Shown: in pieces, positions 25,789 to 37,955 of the stretch
Layout of the letters: the number at the start of each line of letters is the position of its first letter
Numbering within the stretch: position 1 is the stretch's first letter
DNA from: Vanilla planifolia
Taxonomy: Eukaryota > Streptophyta > Magnoliopsida > Asparagales > Orchidaceae
Length of the DNA: 64,000 nt
Direction of reading: 5' to 3'
Assembly (NCBI GenBank): GCA_023846275.1
Contig: CM043865.1
Span: 35,292,412 to 35,356,411 of the forward strand
Position numbers and translations under genes: made by a program
Notes under the pieces: generated by a model
What the model was told of the DNA's origin: nothing
Databases searched by the model: none
What the model saw: the letters and a program-made list of their open reading frames with translations, nothing else

Positions 25789-27118
25789 AGCCCATCTATC
25801 TCGGGAGATTGACAAAAACCTTGTCATGGTGAGACTACTTTTCCTGAGAATTGAATTTAATAGAGCAGATATTGATGCGTTGACATCCTTATTATGAGAT
25901 ATATTGTTGTTGTCCCTGATTGAAAAGATTTCGTTTTGGGAAAAAAATTATATAAATATAACTTGAATTAAAAAAAAATGTGAAAACCATTGCGACATTC
26001 TTTGGCTTTTTTTTTTTATTGTATAGGGTTGAAAGCATGGGTGTGTGCACGCCAATAGGCGTGGCTTAAGTAGAATTTTCCAAAATTTGAAGAAGTTTTA
26101 TATTTCTGATTAAAATCACATGTTTTTTGTTTCATAATTAAATATTTTATCCAAATCTTTATACAAATGAATGCAAAAGATAAGTCAAATAAGTTAAAAA
26201 AATTAGAATTTTCAGAATTAAAATTTCATAATTCAAGAACTTCACAAGGAGAATCTTTTTAGGGAATTTAATATTTTGAAAAAAAATCATCTTCATTCTT
26301 CCTTTTCTTTTCTCCTCATCATTGTTATACTTCTTCTAGTATTGTTGCTTTGTAAAGAATGTTTGTTTACAAGAACTAAGGCATAGAATACCTTGTAGAT
26401 AAATCATATTTTTTTTAGTATCAGAATATTTTAATTTGATGTTGATGATAGATACAAATAAGAAGATAGTTGAAAAGCAAGTCACAAAAATGAATAAGAA
26501 GATTGAAGAGGTTTTAGATGAGGATAACATCAATCTCATCTTTTAAATGTATGGGAAACAATAATGTCTTTTTAATGTGGATGTCACATTTTATTTACTA
26601 ATTTATAATAGTATAGTGGTTGTAAAAAAATTATATATTTGGTTAAAAGTAATTAGAGATGTATTGTTCTCATTATGTTTATTCATTAACTAATAAAGTA
26701 ACGTATGTTTGATTAAAAATGATGAGTCATTCTTTAGTTTGGTGGAATGATTACCATAGAAATGACACAATTATAAAAGTGACATGGAGCTCATTTAAGT
26801 AATTAATCTAGGAAGAATTTTATCCTATGATTTATATAAAATATAGATAAAAAAAATTGCATAGTTTATGACACTAACAAAGACAAAAGGTGCAAAAATT
26901 ATCATAAAATTATAATATTAAGACATGAGTTGTCATTGAAATATTTTTTTATATTCAATCTTTAAAATAAGTGAGTAATTTTGCTATGACTATTGAAAAG
27001 AAGAAAACATGCAAAAATACAACTTGAAGGATAAAACATTAAAAAGTCTCAGTATAAGTTTGTAAATGGCGATAAAAAGAAAAGTATTCTCCAACAAAGT
27101 ATATTATTGTTATATTAT
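25789..27118. other. 3' flank of malic enzyme and AT-rich intergenic
   Basis: Contains the 3' UTR of the malic enzyme, whose end cannot be set by eye, then AT-rich sequence with poly-A/T runs near 25965 and 26005. No gene was recognised; the short - strand frame at 26336-26539 lacks any family signal. Confidence 0.5.
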
Positions 27119-29000
27119 TGACCTCTAGTTATGGTGTTTTGTTTGATGATAACAAATCTTAAGTATTTTTAATAAATTTATTTAAGTAAATTTTTAGATT
27201 TTAGGATGCTTGTATTCATGAGAAAATTAAAGAATAAGATAAGCAAATATCAAATTCTATGAAAACCAACTTGGTTGGAGAGACAAATCATCAAGAGATA
27301 TATTTTAAATTTAATTTTAGATATTTTAATTTTATTTTGATTAGAATATTAAACTTAATTAAAATATTTATTATAAGACACATAAATTAAATTAAAAATA
27401 ATCATCTTAAAAAAATATTTAGGTTTTTAATATTTTTATTTATCTTGACCATCATTTTATCTTAAGCAAATCTTTAAAAATCTTAATTAATCTTTTGTAA
27501 AAAAAATGTTATAATAGTATTAATTAATAAGTAAAAATATTTTTAAAGCATGGAACCCATTTAACCCGATTCGATATTGTACAATCGCTTCGAGTTAAGG
27601 CTCTATATTCTAAACCTGTTTGGGTTAGTTAACGAGATGAGAAATCAGTCCCATTAACCTAGATTAAATTGTGGAGAAACGAGTTATTAATAAAAAATCT
27701 GTGAGTTATGTAAAATTCATTGCTAACCGCAAGGATAATCTCCCAAGCAAACCAAGGGGCAGCTAACCAAATATATGTTGCAAGATTCAAGAAAAGTTTT
27801 ATAAGGAGAAATACAAATCACAAATATACCTTGTGGGACTCAAATAAGCTTGTTTTCGCATGATCTATTGTCGAATTATGGGAGTAACCAAAACCATTTG
27901 ATCATGCAATTTTCTGACCGAAAGATTCAGATCTTCTCCACCTTTTTATAAAGCTTGATGATAACCTTCATTTGATCACACCATCTTGCAATTGCATGGT
28001 CCATATTTTATTCTCACATAACATCATGATCTAGTCTTCTGATTAAGATTAAGATATAATGGCCTGATCAAATCCTATTTCTAAATAATACAACTTGAAT
28101 CTCATCTATCTGATCGCATAGTTTTGTGATCGAAAGGTCACAGATCATTTTGATCCAAAAGCTCTAGCATAATGGCAATTTTAGTTGTTATTTCAAGCTG
28201 TTAAAAATTTGAATTAGATAATAATTTTTAAATTAAAGTATACTAATGTGGCATAACAGTAATGACTCCTTGGTATGTTTGGTAATTTCATTTAAGTAGA
28301 ACTTTTTGTATAAAATTGGAGATAAATTTTTATGTAATCTAAAGAAAAGTTTCAAGCCAAAACATTCAAGTTATTAGTAATCTATTTTTATCTTCACTTA
28401 CAAATGCTGTTGCATCCTTTAGTTGTCAAGCTCCTAAAATTCTATTTCTTCTCAAATCAGTTAAGTTGTAAATTTTCTCTATTTTCAATTCATTTAATTA
28501 AGATACTTATGCCTCCTTAATCATTTAATTAAACATAAGATTTTGTTCATATTAATTTTGATTTTATGACGTTGAATATTTTTTTATTGTCATTTCGTTG
28601 TAATGTCATTATAGCCTATCCATTGATTTCATTGTAAGGTTGTACTAGCTCGTCTTGTTTATTTATTCATTGTGAGGTTTTAACTTATCTATTCTTTGAC
28701 AAAAGGCTTATATTAAGTATTTATTTTTACTTGATTTTTGTTTTGGGGGTGGACATAAGCTTGATTTTAAGTTAACCCAGCTAAAAAATCATTTGTGTAT
28801 AATTTTAATTATTATTAATTTTTTTTACAAATTTTTTAATAAAAATTAACATTTTTTAAAACAAAATTAAAATCTACATAAAAATATTTTTAGAGATTTA
28901 TTCAACCCTTTAAAAATACTTCTAAATTATATCTTTAAATATTTTTATAAGAAATCAAAGTTTTTATTCTTAATAATTCACTCTTTTTTGTTGAACTATA
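27119..29000 (+). repeat. Probable old long LTR, copy 1
   Basis: Begins tgacctctagttatggtg and soon carries tttgatgataacaaa, wording common at the start of some plant Ty1/copia LTRs. The end near 28975-29005 (aataattcactcttttttgt then a tgaactatac phrase) resembles the usual LTR end of that type. Its start matches that of the following copy at 29071. It is heavily diverged and the limits are approximate. Confidence 0.35.
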
Positions 29001-29070
29001 CTTTAGTTATAACTATAATTTATAGTAGTACCTAAAAGTATTGTGATCATTGTAAGAATCTAATGTTGTA

Positions 29071-31494
29071 CCCTTAGTTATGGTATCATTTATTTGATGA
29101 TATCAAAACCATTGTATTAGTTTCTTTAATGCTTTTCTTAAGTATCAGGTCGTACATCTTAAGCTCTCACAGGATCAATCAATTTAAGGGTTTTGACCAA
29201 ATATCTCATGAAATAATCCATAAGTGAAGCAATCTTAAGTAGTGATGGTGGTCATACGACAACTGTGGCTTAGATAGAATATCAAAGAGCTGTTGATCAA
29301 ATTCTTGGTAGAGTAACTAACTATTAGGAATTCATCTCCAAAACATCTATTGGTTTAATTGTTTATCTTATCACTTGTTTATATATTACATAATTAAGTT
29401 GCAGAACATCATTTATTCATTTGCATGATCATTAATTTCTTATGTATTATTATTTTAGTATTTGTAAAAAATATTTCATTCATTTTAATAACTACAAAAA
29501 TACTTTAAAAATAATAATAATAAATATTTAAAAAGTAGTTATAAAAAAGAGAAAGAAAACAAAAATTTGCCTAAGCATCCACATGGCCAAGCATAATAGG
29601 ACCCAAGCCAAGAGTCATGAACAGCTTAGCAATAAAACTTGGAGAGTCATGGATTAAGAGATAGGGTGAACTAAATCAAGTGAAGCCATAGTCTTGGTCG
29701 CACACAACTCTATGCAACTTGCATTAAATCAAACTAGGAAATAACTCTTGATTCGGCTTAGGTGTAATGAGTCAAAATAGACTCGTGAATTGTTAAGTAA
29801 TTGATTGGGTCTGGTCAAACCCACATATATATGTGTGTGTGTACAGGTAACTTGGGTCATGACTTTCCAATAGCACTAAGCGATAGCCAGACCTATTCGT
29901 TTAACCTATAAACTGAGAGAAAATATTATAAATGCCAAACATAATGTGTAAGCCTTCAATGTGGTGCTAAAAAATTAGCCCTGTTCGCTTCCACACTAGG
30001 GCAAACCAGCGTCGTTCGATCACACATTTTTGTGAACGAATGATCCATATCGTGTCTACTTTTGTAAATAATATAGTCAATCTAATAGTCCACTTGACAA
30101 GCCTGCTCAAAACGAATGAGATTAGTTATGTCATTTTGAATAGTAATTTTCATCTTTCCATCAATTTGTTAAACCTAACCAAATGGTTGAAATCTTCTTT
30201 GCATTTCTAAATAGTGCATTTCAACTAATCGTCCATCCTTAAAGCTCAATCGAACTGCTAAGATCATCTTTGTCTTTGTGGATAATACTTTTGCAAATCA
30301 TCAATGTCCATCCAACATGCGGGACCTAATAATTTAGATCAAATCTCGTTTCGATTAGATCTGGACTCTTTCTTTAGCATTTTAATCGACTGGCTCTTGT
30401 TCTGTCTACTCAGAGTAGATGGCAATCACTATTCTTTCTCATAATTAGCATTCTAGAAAATTGTTTGTGTTTGTTTAAAGCTCTGAAATGCTAACGACTA
30501 TTTTGGGTGACTTTTCTAGCCATTAAAAAAATTCTATTTTAGTTTAAAGTATTTTAATATAAATAAAAGAGCCTTAAGAGTTAGAGGGCTGATATTTTTA
30601 TCTTACTACATAAATATTTTGGGAAGAACGTGCAAAACCAAAGATTAGAATTTGGTTTCAATGCCTTTGTTGGAGCTATTTTTTAACTCATTTTTTCTCT
30701 TTTTGCTTCAGCATTTTTTTACGCATATCTTGCTCATAACTTTTTTACCATTGATTATTTATTTCTTTATTCTTTTTTTCTAAAAATATTATATGAATGT
30801 AAGATCTTTGATGATTCCTTTTTTTAATAATGTTAGTATATATTGATAAATTTTTTAAATTTAATATTTCAAAATAAAGTTCTTAAGATTGTTTCAATAT
30901 TTTTCATATGTGTATTCATATTCTAATATCATAATTCAGACACTTGTAACATATATGTTTTTATAAATGAATAGTAGAATATTATAATTAATTATTATTT
31001 TGTATTGTACTTTAATATTATAAGCTTTTATAATTAAAACTATGAGAGCGAACCCCTACCTGCTGCGACAAAATGTATGGTTTGCAAATATTACCTCTAG
31101 ATATGGTGAAAACGAGTGGTTTTGATAGTAGAATCATTGTCAGTTTGATTGGAGGAGAATGTAGGAATAGGTTAGGACAAACCACCTAAAAAACCACTTG
31201 TTTTTTTATTTTTTTTTGTTATTATATAATTTATGATATTTTTCTTATTTAAAAATATTTAATTAAGAATATATATAAAAGAAGTTTTCAAAATTATTTT
31301 TTATCAAGCATAAAACATTTTATTGAAAACATTTTAAACTCTAAAATTTTTATTTTCATTTTAGATTTTTTATTTAATAAAATTATTAAATCAATAATCT
31401 ATAATTATTAAATTTTAATTTAAGAAAAGAATTTTAAAATAGCAAAAAAAATTAAGAGCATAATTTACCTCCCCTCTTGTGCATTAGCTCAACA
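29071..31494 (+). repeat. Probable old long LTR, copy 2
   Basis: Starts tgtacccttagttatggtat with tttgatgatatcaaa close behind, parallel to the copy at 27119. It ends at about 31494 with a typical tttacctcccctcttgtg then ctcaacaca. The next bases (attacatcagatagg) look like a worn initiator-Met tRNA primer-binding site, normally attggtatcagagc. No coding domains are recognisable downstream. Confidence 0.35.
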
Positions 31495-32185
31495 CAGATT
31501 ACATCAGATAGGATATATATGATAAAAATGTTGGAAATTACATCTACAAATATTTCCAAAAAAGAAGAAAAAGAACAAAGTACCTATACAACAAAAGGCT
31601 AAAAGGTACTTCAAAGTTTTTTTACAAGTTGATGAAAGTTTATTATGCATACTAAATCTACAAGACATCTCTTACAAAACAAAACAAAATAAATTTTTTT
31701 ATTATCAAATACAAGTGAAGAAAGAGTTTATTAGAATAATTATTGATATGAAAAATAAAAATAACCTTATATCAGAAAGTCTTATAAAAAGACCAAATTT
31801 AGAGACAACTTAACATTCAAGACTCTTTAACTTGGGGTGGATTAATAAAAACTCTAAGATAAGAGTTAAAAAAACAATACAATGTGAAGTTTAATATTAC
31901 CAAAAACTAAATTGATGAAGTTATCTACGAAGTGATATCTCAAGATTTTTGTTAAATTATATTGAAAAATCCATAGTTATGGGATCAAGATATTGCTAAT
32001 ATAGGCATTAAATTTAAATTTGATTAGTTTTGTTACCACAAGGTGTTGGGCCTTTTCAAGGTAAGTTGGGCAAGTCCATTGTCAACATAGTTCAACAACT
32101 CAAAAGTATGCCTCTTTATTAAAATGTATGGTATGCATACAAACCTTTAAATTCTATAAAACTTACATTTTTTTTAAGCAAGATC
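31495..32185. other. AT-rich intergenic, nothing recognised
   Basis: A-rich sequence with short lysine-coding stretches. It could be the worn start of a gag region after the LTR-like copy, but no domain can be read. Confidence 0.3.
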
Positions 32186-32211
32186 ACAAAAAAAAAAAAA
32201 AAAAAAAAAAA
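32186..32211. repeat. Poly-A tract
   Basis: About 25 consecutive A residues on the + strand, just 3' of the small peptide gene on the - strand, where it reads as poly-T. It creates spurious lysine- or phenylalanine-rich frames. Confidence 0.95.
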
Positions 32212-32272
32212 CTTTCCAACGCACTTCCCAAACATTGCATGCATTCCCCACCCACAAGGATGCAAGTTCCAA

Positions 32273-32509
32273 CTAATTTTGGAGGTCCCCCCCGTCATCA
32301 AAAGAACTCCCAGGCAAACTGTGATGATTGTTCACATCAGCAACCTCGCTGACGCCATCAACGCTCTGCACATGAAAGACTTCATCTGCTCTCGGCGCTT
32401 CATGCACGGCCACAAGTTCCCGCGCGCTGGTGAACACCGCGCACACCACGGCCAGCACAACGAGCAAAGCCGCCCGCTCCGCGCTCAACCGCCGGCTTTG
32501 GCGCTTCAT
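32273..32509 (-). CDS. Small secreted peptide precursor, 78 residues
   Basis: A single-exon frame in a GC-rich island within AT-rich DNA. Residues 1-12 are basic, about 13-30 form a hydrophobic signal core (AALLVVLAVVCAVFTSA), and cleavage is plausible after Ala-Arg-Glu begins. The rest is acidic, with no further membrane segment and no cysteines beyond the signal. The C-terminal end reads NNHHSLPGSSFDDGG before DLQN. This layout is that of plant secreted signalling-peptide precursors. From memory, unchecked, several plant proteins of unknown function end with an NHH.IPR-like motif that this resembles. It is not a clear CLE, CEP, RGF, IDA or PSK. A run of seven C residues near 32287-32293 could hide a frameshift near the C terminus. 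The start is supported by a TATA box about 50 bp upstream. Confidence 0.6.
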   Translation of the reverse strand: MKRQSRRLSAERAALLVVLAVVCAVFTSARELVAVHEAPRADEVFHVQSVDGVSEVADVNNHHSLPGSSFDDGGDLQN

Positions 32510-32558
32510 GGATGGGCAAATTATAACGAGGCACAGAAGCCTACAGCAGAGGAGAGAG

Positions 32559-32569
32559 ATATATATAGA
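32559..32569 (-). promoter_or_regulatory. TATA box of small peptide gene
   Basis: The - strand reads ctatatatatc here, about 50 bp upstream of the ATG at 32509. This spacing allows a transcription start near 32535 and a short leader. Confidence 0.55.
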
Positions 32570-32599
32570 AGCACTGAAAGTGTCTTCAGTGTTCCCTGA

Positions 32600-35500
32600 T
32601 AGTTCGATGGGTTCACCACAGAGGTTAAATCAGGAGACAGGAATACATATATTTTAAGCGAGTTATTGAGGCCAATATGACCGTGGCCAATAGGAGACCA
32701 ACATCTTGATAGGAAACGACCCCGTTGTGATTAAAAAATTGAAGGGGCTTAAAGACTTTTAAAGACTCGTGGATGATTAGTTCATAGTGGGGCAAATAGT
32801 GACAAGAACATGGATCTTGAATGATTAGTATGTTTTTATGGAAATATAATCTTGATAAATTGTGCTGAAAACCTTCCAGGTGTTATCTTGTAAATGAATC
32901 CAGCAAAAAAAAAATTTCTCCTGGTTCCTGGTTGGTGGTGCTATATAAGAATCATTGGGCGAGAATAAATATAAAAACAAATGAGTGAAAGCAAGTGTTG
33001 GCCGTGTCTTCTAACTTAGAGGTTCAAAGTTGATATTGTAATAAAACTCTCGTCATGGCGAGCGTGAGCAAAAAGGCAGGCATCAGGTGTAAACACAAGC
33101 ACTTGAGAGTATGGATGGTACCCAAGGTGTGAAGTGATGAGATTAATGCCTTAAAAGTCTGCTATTTTTTTTGATTTGCATAGATTGTCTAACTATCGGT
33201 ACAAAGTTAAAAAGACTAAGGTGGTGTCAAGTACATGAAGTAACCATCCTTGGAGTTAAGACTTCTTTGATTTTGTTGTTTGTTTTTATAACTTATGAAG
33301 ACGATAAGAAATGATTATGAGGATGATAGTTACATAGTTGGACATTCTCATGGCAAGTATGTAAGCAAGGGCTAGCTTTTAATAATATGCCGTTTGGTGG
33401 AGACCCCAAATACTATGCAAATTGAAGGAAACTATATCTAGTTGTATGCTACATGATTCTTTTTCATCATGGGAGGATCCATTTTTATGAGTAATAACAA
33501 GTGCAGTCATCAATAAAGTTAGAACCGCATCCTGCTTTCAATTGACGTTTGCATTTCTATCAATAGTGAGTATTTCTCTTCATCCACCTTTCACATAACA
33601 ACCACTCAATTATTCATTATATTAAGAAGAGATGCAAGAATTTTTTTTTTCTAATTCAAATCATGGAAGAAATGATTAGCCTCTCCACTAATTATGTCCA
33701 ATGAAAACCCATGGAATGGACTCGCAATACTTCAAGAGCATTTGACAAGTAAACACTAAGGGAAGGTCTATATTGAGATGGAAAGCTCGATGTCAAGATT
33801 ACAATAGAGCTCCAACTTGACAGCTAAATTCATGAGATTGCATAGATTTTTTCCTAAGATATGAGGGAAATTTTATGCTAATTCTTATCCTACAAATATG
33901 CAACATGCAGCAAGCACATATTTTGTGATCATGAACTCATAGCTCATGCAATATTGTAACTCAAAATTAAGCTATGAATTTATTTAAGTTTAATTATCAT
34001 GCAATTCACAAAAATCCTATGAGGCACAAATGAATAAAAATAACTTATTTTAAACAATTGGGTAGTTTATGAACATGTAAAATAGCTTGTGTATGTTACA
34101 AAAGACTTTGTTTTGAATTTGTTTTTTGGAATGTTGTAACCAATAAAGATGCTAACAAGTTTAATGTGGTAGGAACCATGTTGTATGCTAAAAAATCATT
34201 GATTCCTCATAATAATGCAGCTTGCAACCTAATGTTTTGCTATCTATGTGTGTCCAATTTGTAAACCATCATCCTATAATATTTTCAATTCATCAATTAC
34301 ATTGCATAAAACCATGCCCAAATTTTTTTTTATCAAACTAGGGTACTATTAATATAAAAAAATAAAAAATTTTTCTTGCACTTTAAAAGAAAACCATTGT
34401 ACAATGTTACATAAATTGGTTAACATGGGTAGTAAATTATTATGATCACTAAGGAATTTAATACATTTGTACCTATGTCAAGTTAGACATTTGTGGAATT
34501 AGCTACAAAAGTAGGTTGAACCAGTTAAAATATTTTCATGCTTCACTGTTTGTAATTTTATAACCTTGTTTGAGTCTCTTAACTTTTTGTTTGTTATCAC
34601 ATGTTTTATAATGCAATGTGACACCCATAACCTCTGTAATCTTGAAACTATTAGCAAGCATGTCATGATATTTTATGAAATGTCTCTCCTTGTCTACTTC
34701 AAGTCTAAATTATAAACCCACATGCTACAAATTATTTGTTAGTATTTAACTCCACAATAGAGCATCCAATTATTTTGGTATATATCAGTCATCATATAAC
34801 CAAATCAAGTTGTTTTAGTAGCTCTTAACTTTTTAAAAGCTCAAAACCATTTTCTTATTTTTTGTTAAATAATTCTTAAACAAAAATAACATTTGACCAT
34901 GAGATTCATTTGTCATCTTTCGTTTGTTTTGATTTTTAGGTTTAATAGACAAGATATTATAGATAAATTTATTTCTTATTCATAACCATCCCACAATGCT
35001 CTTCAAACAACTCATAATTATAAAAAAAATTCTAATTTTCAATACATTTATTTACTTCAAATCTTTTTGTTGATCACATGAGGTCCTCATCTACTATGAT
35101 CCCATTATGCCTTCATGCATTTCTTGATGTTTTCTAAAAATCTTACCTGATTCTCAACTAGTGAATCTTTACTTGCCAACTTCATCCCCATAAATAGAGA
35201 AGTTGCCCAAAGAAACTTGCCACTCACCATGGGATAAGTTTTTTCATATTTTGGAGTAAAACATGGATGCCATGTGAATCTCGAGTTTGACACGTGTTAG
35301 GAATGTAAATTTTCTTTATTAGAATCATATATATTTTATTACTTTCACTAAATTTCAAGGTATTTACCAATGAGCAATCCAAACCTAAGAATTTCTCTAC
35401 TTCATTGACAAAATATTTAGTCAAACATGCATTAAGTTTCTTTCTTTGGTATATCCACTAATGTGAGTCAATATATAATCTACGAAATGAAACAATCACT

Positions 35501-36913
35501 TATTTGCAATATTTTGTAAAGGCTTAAAAGACATATCTTTTTTAGAAATACATAATATGCAATCAATAATATAATGATTATCTTTTGATAGCACCACCCA
35601 ATTTTCTCATGTGTGCATCCATTAGATTAGAATTTGTTTTTTTTTTTGATATTTAGTGATAAAAATAACAATGAAAAGTGTACAAGAAAATAGTGAAAAA
35701 GTGCTTACAAAACGTTCTTGAAACTAATAATATACAAAATGATTGCTCAAATATGACACTTCAAATATAATTTTTGGTTAATTAACCTTTAAAGTTTCAA
35801 ATATATAATTGGTTATGAAAATGATTAAACACTCACATCTAATTATTTCATTATAAATTTGAATAAAAAAATTAATATATTGTGATAATATGCTTGAACG
35901 AGATTTGCATATGACAACTTAATTTATTTTATATTTCTTGAAGTGCAATCGAATTGAAATGAAAAAAAAAAATTCAAAATAAAAGATTCAATTGCATATG
36001 TCATAAAGTTGTATGTAAGTTAATTATAGAGTAAAATCATCTATAAGTTAAACAATGACACATTGTACGTTATGCAAGCATAGAACACATGTTGGCTGTA
36101 CTATTGCAATGCTTGAATTGCTCAACCCCATGCCATGTTATCTATGTCCTTTTATTAAGGATGGATGTTAGGGCCTTATGTAGCTTATTCAAATAATATA
36201 ATAATAATAATATAAGATTAAATATAATTATTATCAATATAATGACACATTACATGTCTAGAAAAAGACCCGATGGTGAGACAAAAATCCAAATAAATTC
36301 AATCCCAAATCATTTATAGAATAAGAATATAATTGATATAATTTAAAACAACTAAAGAAAAAGATCTTATATAAAAATCTATATAACAAAACATCAATAT
36401 TAAACCACAATATATGAAGTAATAATTACTAATAAAAACTATGACTCATTTATAATGTCATGTCATAACCAAAATAGTATATGATAATTATATCCAAATA
36501 CATATTCATAACCATTGTGAGTATATCATCATTCATGGCCTATATCTTTATTTATATTTTAGGCATAATTTATAATATAAATATTAGTGAGAATCTATAA
36601 GATTTAATAAATATATCAATAATATAATAAATATAACAACATAACAAAATATAATATAACCAATATTTGAGAAATAACATGATAATTGGAATTATATGTA
36701 ATACTAAGTTTCATATTCATTAAATTATTATAAATTTTTTATGTCATCATTTATTTTCTTAAGACCTTATTTCCTATTTAAACATTATCCTTTAGATTCT
36801 ATACTCTCTATGAGTATATCCAAATAATCTCTACCTATAAACATAAATAATCTATATTCACATATAGAGGTATGGTTCCCTTAACCAATAATTCATACAC
36901 ATAGACACATACA

Positions 36914-36914
<1 letters not shown>
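32600..36914. other. AT-rich intergenic, nothing recognised
   Basis: No gene could be supported. Two - strand frames at 35105-35293 and 35224-35424 overlap in different registers and could be a decayed element, but no domain is recognisable. Poly-A/T runs are frequent. Confidence 0.45.
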
Positions 36915-36986
<72 letters not shown>

Positions 36987-37027
36987 GTATGTGTGCATGT
37001 ATGTATATATATATATATATATATATA
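36915..37027. repeat. Compound microsatellite (GT)n then (AT)n
   Basis: About 75 bp of almost pure GT is followed by gcgtgtgtatgtgtgcatgt and then an AT run of about 25 bp. It is the longest simple repeat in the window. Confidence 0.95.
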
Positions 37028-37955
37028 GGGTTCTTAAACTAATACCATAACATTATACACAATGTGGTAGTATTAAATATCATATCATTTATCTAATTAT
37101 CTAGGATCCCAAACTAACACTTTATTTATCTTGTATAAACTATTAATAACTTTTCATCGAGTTCATATTATAATAATGATGCCAATATCAATTAAGCAAG
37201 TAGAATTTCTCATTTTCTTTTTCTTTCCTATCGATCTCTTAAAATCTCTTCTTGCTCAAATACTTGTCATATAATAATTAAGTTGCAATTAAAATTTCAT
37301 ATGATGATAATAATTATTACATATTACATGCAACAATAATTACATTTGATAATATATTATCAATAGATTGATTTATTAAAAAAATATACAATATTGTCTT
37401 ACATATTTTGTTAAAAAAATAAAATTTCTATAATATATTTTTTATTTTTTATTATATTAAAAAAATTTGATAAATACAATACTTTATTTAATATTATTTT
37501 TTAAAATAATTTCTAGCAAAAGTTTACGTCACAAATCAAGTAATGAAATAATCAACCTCAATTTAATACTGTCAAAATGATTAATTTAAATCATTGCAAG
37601 CTTTTCACGATTGGCGTACGCGGGAAGTAGCAGGAGTCCATCAACCGTTGGGAATCCCGCTGAAAAAAACAGGAAATCAAATATTATAATATTCTAAGAT
37701 TTTAGAGAAACAAAAACAATTTATATTATAAAAAAATATCGAGCAATTGTTTATTTTTACGGCGGCGACGATATCCATGAATATTCAATTTAGCTTTAAT
37801 TATATAGAAATGATTATGATTTAGAAATATTTAATAATCTCATAATAAATAAAACAAAAAAATATAAACAGCTTAAATATTGGAATTTAGAATTTTGACG
37901 TTACATAATGTCTGCTGTAAAAGAATTTTTTTTTTTTCAAAAAAAAAAAAAAAAA
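37028..37955. other. AT-rich 3' flank of phosphate transporter
   Basis: Mostly AT-rich, with no gene. The transporter 3' UTR on the - strand should lie in the upper part. A poly-T/poly-A pair at about 37926-37955 (T9, then a run of about 16 A) sits immediately beyond the stop codon. Confidence 0.5.

Noticed and set aside
32128-32657. Open frames on the + strand around the small peptide gene
   Set aside because: They begin in a poly-A tract or mirror the - strand gene; there is no promoter in that orientation.
35105-35424. Two overlapping - strand frames
   Set aside because: They lie in different registers, and no domain or gene signal could be identified.
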